Below, piece after piece: positions 36,424 to 47,504 of a stretch of 64,000 nt of DNA; the first letter of the stretch is position 1, and each line of letters starts with the position of its first letter. The notes below the pieces were generated by a model, which saw only the letters and a program-made list of their open reading frames with translations, searched no databases and was not told where the DNA came from. Position numbers and translations under genes: made by a program. The DNA is from Cloeon dipterum (lineage: Eukaryota; Arthropoda; Insecta; Ephemeroptera; Baetidae): assembly GCF_949628265.1 (NCBI RefSeq), contig NC_088789.1, forward strand, positions 2,480,001 to 2,544,000, read 5' to 3'.

Positions 36424-37961
36424 TTAATCCCAACTGTCATCCAACGAAATGCTGACCGCTTGTGCTTTGTCGATCAGCCTCGATCCCTTGGATGTACTTC
36501 CCTTCTTCTTCAACTGACCCACCTGAGTTGTACCTTTCTTAGGCGATTCCAAAATGCCAAATTTCCAAAAGTCTGTAAAATAGCAGCTGTTAAGCTGTCA
36601 CAAATGACGAGATAAATTTTTAAATCACCTTCAGGCGTGTTTCCAAGAACTGGTTGCACCTGTCTGTGTTTGCTACACTTGTTGATCAAAGCTCTTTTTT
36701 GCTGTGTGTCCATCCCGTCACAAAAGTTTTCATAAAACTGTCCCAATAAAACAAGAAAGTATTAAATAAAATGTTCATTTCTGTGTAAATTCTTACCTTT
36801 TGACAATCATGGCACTCCCACCCAGGAAGTTGATTTCGCTCGTCCTTCTTCCTTACAACCTCACCTCGGTAGAAACCGAATTTTTTGTCCCCACTGTCAT
36901 CAATGGATTTCTTTGCTTCCATTTTTCTGTGCAGAAGAACAAAATTACATTAATCGATCTAATATATTTTCAAATTGCGTGCCATTACTTTTTTTCCTTC
37001 ATGGTCTTGGGACTGTCAAAGAGCTTGAAATCGTCATTGTCATCGTCATCGTCACCTCCCTTCTCAAAGAAGGTTGACTCAAATTCACTTGGAGGTGACT
37101 GCTCTACAGCCTTAGCCTTTGACTGTGCTGCATAGCTGAGGGACAGCTTGGAAACCTTCTTCTCATCTTTTGGTATTTGGGTTTTAGGGGGTATATTCTG
37201 GCTGTTGCACAGGCTATGTGAAGCTGGACTCTCTGAACTAGCGGAAGCGGAAGCGGAAGAAGTACAGCGTCTGACGGTAATTATTGGGCTCTCTAAAAAG
37301 GCGGTTTCCAGCGAGCTTTCTTCTCCTCTTGGAGGCGTACGAAGCAGGAATTCATCACGCTCCAGTGTCTCAGGAATGGTGGTCTTATGACCAGGAGATG
37401 GGGAGTTAAAATCGAAATTGGTATCAGGCACAAAGAAGTCTTTCTCTTTTTTCACTTCCACTTTCAGTCTTTTCTCGTCCAGCTGTTTGTATTCATCGGA
37501 GTTTCTCTTAAGTTTCAAATCTCTCAGACTAAAAGAAAAACTTAAGCATTAAAAAAGATAATATTGCCAGAAAATATTTTATTAACCTTTGATTTTCCGA
37601 TTCCAGCGCCTTCAATCTCTCTTTCATCTTTGCCACATCGGAATTTAGAGTTTCATTTTTTCTCCTCAAATCATCTCCCTTAGCACGTTCTATTTCGAGT
37701 TTCCTATTCGACTCAGAGGCCTCTGCAATTCTACCTGGAAAATATATGCAAAATAAGCTTCTTAAATATTGTTCTAGCGGCAGTAAACTCACCCCTCAGT
37801 TCAGAGAAAATGACTTTAAGCAACATTTTGGCTTTCAACGTATGAACAGATGAGCTGTTGTTACTGTTGTTTGTTTGCGACAAGTTAGAGACAATTTCGT
37901 CCGTCAGCATTCCGGTCCACATTGTCCTCCAGTCTACTCCGTTTTTTTCTGTCCCTGCCAT
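36424..37961 (-). CDS. CtIP: CtIP/RBBP8/Sae2-family DNA end-resection factor
   Basis: Six exons (37961-37793, 37734-37587, 37528-36989, 36926-36797, 36737-36629, 36572-36424) join in phase to 414 residues. The N-terminal about 110 residues are helical and heptad-like, matching the CtIP tetramerisation and coiled-coil region. The middle is Ser/Glu-rich and disordered. The C-terminal Sae2-like domain is clear: LPGWECHDCQKFY (CxxC at 324-327), CSKHRQ (350-355), and GNTPEDFWKFGI, with Thr363-Pro matching the CDK-phosphorylated Thr-Pro next to the FW motif in vertebrate CtIP. The protein activates MRE11-RAD50-NBS1 to start resection of double-strand breaks. It is short compared with vertebrate CtIP (about 900). 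The gene is convergent with the FkbM gene, with 16 nt between stop codons. Confidence 0.9.
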
Positions 37962-38709
37962 TTTCCGTGTCCTGAGTTTTCATTCAGAAATCATCCAATT
38001 TTCACATGCAAACACAAACGTAAGAGGAAAGAATGTGAAGGCGGTAAGCGCCAATCGGTTCAACAACTGTGGTGCTGTTGACATTGACGGTGGCGCCTCT
38101 ACAGTAGCCTTCGAGTAGTAAAGGAAAATTTAGGCGGGAGGGGAAATTTGGGTCTCTGACAATTTAATGAGGTGGAAGTTGCGTGGCTTTTATACCTGCC
38201 TCTGCCTCACTATCTGGTACACCCGATCTGTTTTACCGTTTTCAAAATGCTGGGGTTTTTCCCTTTTTAAATTCCTTTGAGTGTACACATCTGGATAAGC
38301 AGAGAAGATTGTATTTTCATTCTCAAGCACACGCACGCAGTCGCACACCCTTCAAAGACGCAAAACCCGGCAAAATAAATTGAAACAAGTTTTAATTTTA
38401 AAGAATTTATTTTTCAAGCACAAAAATACTTTTTGCGGTCATTAAAGTCACATTACAAAATATTTTTTCGTTTTTTCCTTTCCAGAAAAAGCTATTTAAT
38501 ATAGCCACAATTATTACAACGTTTGTGAAGCAGTCAACAAGACGAATCAATGAAATAAATGATCAGCATAAATAATTAAAAGTATTTGCAACTTCTAAAA
38601 TTGATGAAGAATAATTTATATATTGTGATATATACCATACATTCATCCAGGATGTTAACTAATGATTCATTTCAAAGATTTTGCTTGCCTCAATTTGCTA
38701 GAGGAATTG
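37962..38709. other. Intergenic between CtIP and sugar transporter
   Basis: Both neighbours are on the minus strand, so this holds the CtIP promoter and the 3' UTR region of the transporter. I see no further gene. Confidence 0.5.
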
Positions 38710-41700
38710 TTAAACGGAGCCATTGGCCGGCTCCTTTACTCTCGTTTGCCAGATCAAATTGCTTCCACTGAAATAGTCTTCAATCTCTGAGAGAGTTCTA
38801 CCCTTGGTTTCCGGCACAAACAGGTACACAAAGAGGGTGCCGAGTAGAGCGCACAGGCCAAAGAAGAAAAATAGGCCGTGCGGATGAAGCACGTGCACGG
38901 CCCACGGGTACATCTTGGTCGTGATGAACAGGGTCGTGTTGATCACAGCGAAGGTGAGACCGCCAGCTGGTCCTCGGGCCCGCGCCGGCAGCATCTCTCC
39001 CAGCATCAGTCCGGGCAGGACGAAGAATCCGTATGTGTTGCAGCCGACGTAGAGAATGACCAAGGTGGATGGCAGCCAGGGCAGGGTGCCTGGGGCCGGT
39101 GCCACGTACAGCCAACAGCCCAAAGCCACCGCAGCAGCTGCCGAACCTAAACCAGAGCTGATGGCCAGTGGTCTTCGGCCAACCTGAATTTAAATTTAAA
39201 AAAGACTGTAAATTAACACGATCTTTTGAAATAAATATTAAGCTAAAAATTGAAAATATTATTTTATAATGCAGAGGGGATTGGCAGATTTAAGTAAGAA
39301 ACAAATATGAATAATTCATAATGAATTTTTCTTGTGTAAATATCCTCTTGCAAACATCCAGTAATATAGCAAGAGAAGATTTTTAAGTCCCAAGCTTTTT
39401 ACTTTCATTGCTGCACGTGCTATAAGATTATAATTGAGGATTTTTCTGCAACTTGATTGCGGGAAAAATTCATCATACATATTTTTTCTTTGCTATCTAA
39501 CTCACCACTAGACATTTTGGTATAAGTAGCAGAATATTTGAAATTGGATGTTGCCTTAACTCTTTTAATATTTTTGAAAAACGATCAAAAAGACGTGTCA
39601 AAGTTAGCGTGTTGCAAAACACAAGGGTAAATATTGGCAGTTGGAGAGCTGAAGGTCGCATAAATTTAAAATTTTTCATGCCGGAATGACGCCATGCATA
39701 AAAGAAATACAACCGAAAAAACTAACGTGGCAACTGTCCGACAACTGAATCGATTTACTAGCTGCTTCCAATTCTTGACAGTCTGCCAAAATCTCTACGC
39801 CCCACAAAGTTAAAAGCTCTTAACTTCAGTCCCCTTCCCATGGAAATCAATAATTTTTACAGTTAAAGAAAGCCTTGATTTTTAAAAGTTTTCCATCTAA
39901 TTACCAGAACTTTATTTAATCCGTCGAAAAACTTTGATTAATTTTTAAACACGCGAAAATCATAGGCCGAGGGAACTTTCTCTATTACGTATTCTCACCT
40001 TGAGCAAAAGCAGGCAGGCCAGGACTGTTATGACTGTTCGGACGAGAGCTGTCAGCACCGCGGTCTCCAGTTCTGCCTTGCGGTCCGTCTCGGCGCCGCC
40101 CTCGGCTTGTTGCAACACGTCCACCGCGTAGAAGATGATTGTGTACGTGCCAGACAAGATTTGCACGATGTTGAACACGTTAACCACGATCAAGGGCTTG
40201 AGGACCAACCTGGACAGTATCGGAGACTGCCGCCACGAGTTGGTCCAAGATATCCGTCTGTTTTTCTGCTTCGCCAAAGCATCCTGAGTTTTTTTTTTAA
40301 AGGAATACACGTGCTTAAAAAATAACTCTTTTCCTCTAGTCTCCTTTCATACCTTCTCTTCCTGCTCCCTGCGATTAGCCAAAACGGCAAGTTCACTTCT
40401 AGCCTGCGCCATTTGGCCGCCCCGCAGCCAGGTCAGCGCTCTAAGTGCTTCCTGACCGCGACCCACCTTGGCCAGCCAGGGTGGACTCTCAGGAAGGTTC
40501 ATCAAAGCCACTAGGGCGAATATGGGCAAAATCGCACACAGACCGGCCACGGTTCTCCATGGCAACATCGAGCCCATCGTGTAAACGATCAAAATGCCTA
40601 GAGAGTAGCTTGCAAACGGAGCACCTAAACACAATTTAAAACAAATACTAAAATTATTGATTTGGATTTGATATATAACAAATAAAAAGTGCCATGTAAA
40701 AACAATAAATATGGACTTAATTTTCCGTTTTGGATGTAGACTTATTTAATAGAGTTCACTACAACTTGAATAAATATCAGTACAAATTTGAACAATTGGG
40801 CAAAAACATAGCTAATAGTTTATAAAATAATTCGCGGAACTTAAAGTTTTAAATATACCCTGTGTGACATTTCCCTTTAACACGATCAAAGCTACAAATT
40901 AAAAACAAAGAAGAAAAAATTCAGACGAACCGACAAGAACTCCTCTGAGCTTTGGTTCAGCCACTTCACCCAGCAGGACCTGCGAAGGCGCAGCGGCCAA
41001 ACCGACGGCCAGGCCGCAGAAAAGGCGGCCGATAAAGATGAGGACGTGGCCGCCGGCGAAGGCGAGCACGCTCCAGCCAACGAGGAAGGGCAGCACGCTG
41101 AGGCGAAGGGTGTTGCGGCGGCCCCAGTTTTCCATCAGGGTGCCGCTCAGCAGGGAGCCGATGGGCGTCGAGGCCGAGTGGATGCTGGCTGCAAGGTCGA
41201 GGAAAGCGTATCGTAAATCGCATCATTGGCGTCGCGCTCTGAGGGCCTTGAACTTGCCGCGACGGCCGAGATCGAGCACGCGACAAACAAGAGGCGATGC
41301 ATGGAGTCAATTTCAATTGCCATGCACGCGTTCATTTCTTTTGGTATCTCAACTTCCTAGTAAGTGACAATCATTCCCACGGTAATATTAAATGAACTTG
41401 ATTTTTAAAAGACCTTGGAAGTTAGTGCTATCGCTGCCACTAGTTTTGATAAGATTTGAATTTTGTTGCAGCGTGGATGATGAATGATGAATCTAAATTT
41501 TGCGTGCAAGTCACTGCAAATTGATCCTTGCGATGACTTTGCAATAAAAAACACATGCAGCTTTTGGACCATCTAGGAATAGGAGTTCCAATTTATTTAT
41601 GTTTATTAATTAGGTAAATTAAACCTTTGATAGAAAATAGATTAAAATGAACGCGATATTTATTTCCTTATCAAGTGGTTTCATTCTGTTATGTTATAAT

Positions 41701-44700
41701 CGTTTCATTGACCTCTATTTGGAAAATATTTGATATTATTTTGCTGCATCTAGGATTGACTTTCAAAATTCGTGTTCATGACCTCTTTATGTGGAGCGAA
41801 TGGTCACATAATAGGCGCGCGTGTTTGCTGAACATATTGGAGATTTCTGACAGTAAAAAATCGATCAATGCGAGCAGCGCCCGATGCGTTAATGAAGATG
41901 GACAGCACGCTGTGAAAACAAACAGGCTGTTCACACCATAGGGAAAAAGGGGAATTATTATTAGATAAGTGTTTGCGATCATCTCCAAAGGTCTATTGCA
42001 CGAGAGAGGTCATTCGCACAGCGCGGGTGACGTTTCCGTTAGTGGATTAGAATTTGAAAAAGGCCCGGATCATTAAAAATTTGCAAATTCAACCAAAAAA
42101 ATAAAAAGGTAACTTACCAATCCAGGATCCTACTTCTTCTGAGGTGGGAATTGTGCTGTTTGGCGTCTGAAGCTGGGGCAGAAGTACTGCGGAAAAGCCA
42201 ATGGGCATTCCGCATCCTGCAGTGAGTAAAAATACCGCTCCGGCAACTAGACTCTGCAAATTAAAGTGTGAATCCCATAAAAAAATTATAATCGTATCCA
42301 AGAATAATTAGAAAATTGACGGAGTTTGCCCAAAAATTGAAAAAAGCGAAAAGACCTGTTTCCCCAGTTTTCATTTCCGTGTTCTATCACAACAATTTTC
42401 TACTCATCAATTTAAATTCCCTCTCTCGTATATTCTTTATAATGCTTTATTCATTTTGTTAATTTTATTTAAATTAGAATGCGACCCGTCTCTACGATCT
42501 AAGGTAATTTCAGCAGCCATTGTATTGCTACAAAATTAGTCAGCAGAACCGAGTCGTTTCGATTTTCATTTGCAATACAATAGATGGAAACGAGAGGGGG
42601 ATCTAGTACGACTCGAGCTAATAAACATCAGAAATAAAGCACTCGCTCGCTCGCGAGCGGAATAGCACGCACCCCTTGAAACGGAGAGGAAGTTCGAGAG
42701 AACACCTTGCCGGCAGCGGACAGGTGGCACAAGCCACAGTTTGTCGCGGGGGCGGCCGAGCATGAATCCGCCCTCGTGCCGCCGGAATATATGTTTGATG
42801 TTTAAAAAAGCATGACCAACCCGTGCGAGGAGTGAGAAGTAGCCTCTTATGAAGTTTTATTATTTGCCATTGCAGTGCCGGGTCTCGATGACCCTCGATT
42901 GCCGAGAGGACACACACTTGCACGCCTGTTAATACCGGTTAAACGAGATGAGAAACAAAAGGACTCGCGCGCAAATTATAATCAGCCAGGGGCCGCGCAA
43001 ATTTTCGAATTCGGGTCAATGACGAGATCAAAATTTTATTTCCTTTTGCGCGTCAACTCATTATTGGAGTTGTGTGTCACGTAGGTCTAGTAGTGGTAAG
43101 CGATCTACGAAGATTTTTTAAAATATTATATATATATATTATATTGATATTTTTGAATCAACGAACACACCCTTCCAAGGGGGTGATGCACTTTTGCGGT
43201 GAGCCAATATCTTCATTAATGTCATTTTCTAATTTTGTTGAGGTAGATTATTTTTATTTTTGAGGTATATGACCTTAAATATTGCTATTTTGATATGAAC
43301 GTGTGACTTCACATTTTTTTTATTTGCACTTGTTTTGGTAAATATAATTTTATCTTGAATAGAGTATAAATAGATGACATTTGTTTTTCATACCGGATTA
43401 ACAGACGATATTACAAAGAATTTCATCAAAATTTTTGGTTCTTTCTCTCAGACCACAAATTTAACATTTTCACTTTCAGACGACGTAATAATTTTGATCA
43501 TGGATTAAACCTTAATCATTTATCCTGAATCTGGAGTACAGCACAAGGGTTTGGCAAACAAATAATGAGTGCAGGCTGCTGTTTACCTGTATGAATCAGT
43601 TGCCTGTAAGTACCGATAAGGAGGCCGCGAGAGGAAACTAAAGCCGTGAAAAGCGTGTGCTTTTGTCGCTGTGTGTGTGTGTTGGCTTGATTATCTCTCG
43701 TAAACATGACTGGTCGAAATACAACAGAGCGCTTCAAAGTATTAAAGGTCAATTATGCGATCAACTCTTTTTCATTTTGTCCCATTCCGCCGGCGGGCTA
43801 GATTTCGAACACAGTTTATTTACTGCCAAATGAGCCATGTGTGCGTCACATAGCGCCAAGGTCGCCAAACGTGTGCATCACAGGTTAAATGACATGTGTA
43901 CTAACTGCGCGAGACGGCGAATAAATAGGCGTCCTAATTTGAATGCGATCGCGAGAGCCTCTAATATTGTCTCCGCGTGCTTCATCAGTTCACTGGCCTG
44001 TTCCGCTCGGTCCAAATTTGTAGCGCACGAAGAAAATATATAAATCTTTGCTTTTGAAATCATTTGAAGATTTTAATGAGATAGAAAAACAGTGCAAACT
44101 AATCTTCCTTCCGCGTTTTTATTTGTTTAACCGAGACGTGAAAAATGTTGGTTTCCCTTTCGCTTACCTGCGCAAAGATGGCTTTGTTGGAGCCTTTCGT
44201 GAGATCTGAGACACTCTTGACCTTCCCTATGGTCGTTTTCACCTCTTCCAGGCCGATCATAGGCCCCGCCTCCTCCTCATTCTCGCACCTGTGTCAGAGC
44301 AAACATAATATTAGCGTTGTTTGACAAGTGAACCAACTACAATTTGGCTCGACAACAAAGTGCTTGTCTAAATAATTTGATAAAACCAAGCAACCTGCAA
44401 ACGACTCTGAAACCTTTGTTAAAAATAGACGTAAAAGTAATAAATAAAGTTTGCTCTCTTGGCTCAAATCCAAAAGATCAGCTGAGGATCAGAGCGAGAA
44501 ACGTACAATGTAACAAAACAAAAATTGAGTTCACAGATAATATTGACAGAATTATATATCGTAAGAAAATATAAACTGTGAACAAGCGTGGGATTACTGT
44601 TCAAAGTCCGAAGTTCATGCTATCAGTTTTGGAAATCCCGGAATCGGCAAAAAGTTGATAGTAAATTTAGAGATTATCCTCTAATTGTACTTGTGTTTGT

Positions 44701-45020
44701 AAAAAGGTAAAAATTAATTCTTGGCAAATGCCAATGAAGGCAGAAGTCGGCGAAGTTAACATAATTGTCAGAAGAATTTAATTTCTTCTGAGTTCTGAGT
44801 ATAATAATGAATGTATCTAAATATTTATTAAAGCATATTTAATGAGAATTTTAAATGCAATAGCGGGACCTAATCTTAAAATAAATCTCTCAAATAGTTT
44901 AAATAAACAAAAATTAATCAAGAATTAAGAGCACTAAAAGCACAAGATTGTGAAAGGAAACAGAATAATAATAATAATAATTGCTTTTACTCACTGTTGC
45001 TTTTTATTGAGAGCCTCCAT
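38710..45020 (-). CDS. Tret1-like facilitated trehalose/sugar transporter (MFS)
   Basis: Seven exons (45020-44995, 44288-44168, 42253-42118, 41188-40931, 40624-40353, 40283-39999, 39183-38710) join in phase to 523 residues, the normal size for the family. A cytosolic N-terminus of about 48 residues leads into 12 predicted membrane helices. Sugar-porter signatures include GSWIASIHSASTPIGSLLSG, ENWGRRNTLRL (GRR after TM2), PESPPWL (after TM6), VGRRPL (after TM8) and the C-terminal PETKGRTLSEIEDYF. The TM7 motif, canonically QQxSGxN, reads VQILSGTYTIIFYAVD, so the second Gln and the Asn differ and substrate choice may be altered. The Tret1 family exchanges trehalose or glucose across the plasma membrane. 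Introns 1 and 2 are long (about 0.7 and 1.9 kb). Confidence 0.9.
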
Positions 45021-47504
45021 GTCGGTAGTAGTACGTTGTCTTCGCTTTGGTGCTCAGTCCATGACTGATATTGGAGCTTGCTCTCTGCTGCGAACACTCG
45101 CCCAAGACTAACGCAGTCGGTCTCGTGTGGCTCACTTTGGTCGCGCTCTGGCGGCGCAACTCGCGAGTCGCAACGCCGGCAGTGTTGGGGCGCGGGCGAA
45201 AAAAATCCGCCCAAACGTCAAGACGCGGAGAAAGCAGCGAGAGAGGCGTTTATTCTCGCTTTTTCTATGCGAGGCCAGTTAACATGCGCAACTCATGCAG
45301 ATGAGAAGAGAGATCGACTGATCGAATGCTGGGTTAAGCCTTCGATCTTAACTGAAATTGTGTTTGTCCGTGGCGTGCCCCAAAAAAATGGCAAAGCACT
45401 TAAGTGATGAGACCCAATTCTTTTGTGATGACTGCACGTGGGCTTTTGTCAACAAAACTTGTGCTCTGTCCATCTCATCAAAATTCAGCTGTCGTTCGAT
45501 CAGGTTCTAAGCAATTTTTCTTTCTTCTTCTTTCGCAATCTAATCTAATCTTATCGCACTTAAGCTGATTCGCGCAGCAAAGTGGATTATATGTTGCGGT
45601 GGAATTTCTCTGGGAACCCATGGATTGCGCACACCACGAGCTCAATATCCCACTCAGTCTCTGTCCAGGTTCCCATCTGATAAGGCCCTAAATCGATTAA
45701 ATTAGAGATTGTGAATCTGCATAATTTGGTCTAAGCCATATTGAGAGATTTCCCAATTGTGAATGCACTCATCTCTTTTATCAGATATTATATAAGTATA
45801 TACACGGCATTTTCAAGGCCGAAATCTGGAAAATTAATGTTCAAATCTCATTCACCAGTTTTTTTTCTTTTGGAATTCCCAGCACGAGTTGCGTTAAAAG
45901 TCACGTCGTCCAAATCTATTGGCCAAATAAACCACACCAGATAGCATTGAACGCAATGTTAAGGCCATGATTTTTTTTGCCAAGCAAAAATAAGGTTGAG
46001 GCGAAAGGTTAATTTCACCATATTCTAGGATCCTGTTTTTTAATTCTAAATAATTATTTGCAGTGCGGGAGATTGTAATCGCAATTTCTATTAAATTAGC
46101 CTTTCTTGAAATAGAAAATTAAAGTATTAACGGTGTAGTAAGGACTGGATTAGATAAGTTAAAGCCCGGCATATATGAATTATTATGAGATTGTTCAGTA
46201 GGCAAGTGTATCCCTTGCTTAACGTAAACTAAATATCATATTATAATTCTGTGTTAATGTATCCCCTGCTGACAGCTCATGTCTTGACGACTATTTTAGG
46301 AGTCACTTACACAGCATTTTTGCACCTTGGAAACTCCCAGCATGAGATCTCGTATCAGCAATAAATCCAAAGACGCGAAATAGCGATATAACTTTCGCCT
46401 CAGCACATACGAAACTCCATTAAAATTAATCATTCGGCGTTGCGTTTGTAGCAAATGAAATCCAACCAGCCTACCTTGCACAGTGTCGTTTGCATCAAAC
46501 AGAGTTCGAGGCTGAAAATAAATTTTACTTTGATGCTTCAATCATGCAAGAGTTGCGGGTCAGAGAAATGAAATAACGCAATTCGAGAGACATATTCTCG
46601 TTCTGGTTTTCCTCCAGATTTATTGCGCAGCAGCATGCAGTACACGTTGATGCACAAATTGAATGAGAGAGAGCTACTTTAATGCAATGGTGTGTGTGTG
46701 TGTGTGGACGCTCCGCACATTTCGCAGTGGCACTTGATCCACTCGGTGCGGAGCTTCGGACGGCCAGCAGGGCTCGATCTGACGCGTGAATCAAACTGCT
46801 TCACGTAGATGACCCCATCGACGCGACGACCCTTTTAGGAATCAGGACAAAGACACGCACTCGTCACCTTCCACCGGGGTCGCGCGACCATTTTACAATT
46901 ATTCCAAAGATTTACTGAGCAATTGACACAAAAAGACTGCTTGCTGCGTCAAGTGGGACGGAAATTTTCTTGAGTGCTGGTTGTAAAGAGAATTTGTCTA
47001 ATTTTTGGTCCCTAGTTTTTATACTCTTTAAAATATTCGATAAATAAGGCATTCGTACTGCTACTTTGTGCGCCGAAGTTAACAAAATTTATAATCGACA
47101 ATATATCCTTCCATTGCTGGGGATTTTGGTTTGGATAAAAATAAACTGTACACATTATTATTTTGTCTCCATCACATGTATATACTGCTCACTTTTCTAT
47201 TGGGTTTTCTCTTAAAATTGAACACAAAAACACTCACAAATCTCTTAAAACTGACCAGAAAACTCAGAATTAATGAGAAATTACACGAACTAAAGAACAG
47301 CATATTTTATTATCAAGCGGCTTTCAAACTATTATTAAGAGTGAGAAACCTTTGACTAGTGAATATCTATAGACTAATAATTACAAAATATTACTTTTGT
47401 TCGTTGGACGGGGTTTACTGACTAAGGAACATTTTATTTGTTGTTTAATAAATCAACGCAGGAGTGTCTCTGCTTTCGTTTTCAGTCAGTGTCACTCACT
47501 CAGG
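45021..47504. other. Intergenic, upstream of sugar transporter
   Basis: This holds the transporter promoter and 5' UTR. A minus-strand stretch at about 46,300-46,510 is open and bounded by splice-like signals (TTTTCAG at its 5' side, CAAGGTAGGC and TGTGTAAGTG further on). It could be a 5' exon, but no frame or homology supports a call. A short (GT)n run lies near 46,690. Confidence 0.4.

Noticed and set aside
41147-41335. Alternative transporter start (MNACMAIEID...)
   Set aside because: The TM1 exon lies upstream at 42,118-42,253 and joins in phase to 41,188. The alternative would lack TM1.
46296-46541. Minus-strand open stretch with splice-like borders upstream of the transporter
   Set aside because: It could be a 5' exon, but it cannot be joined to a coding frame with confidence. 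The transporter model is complete without it.
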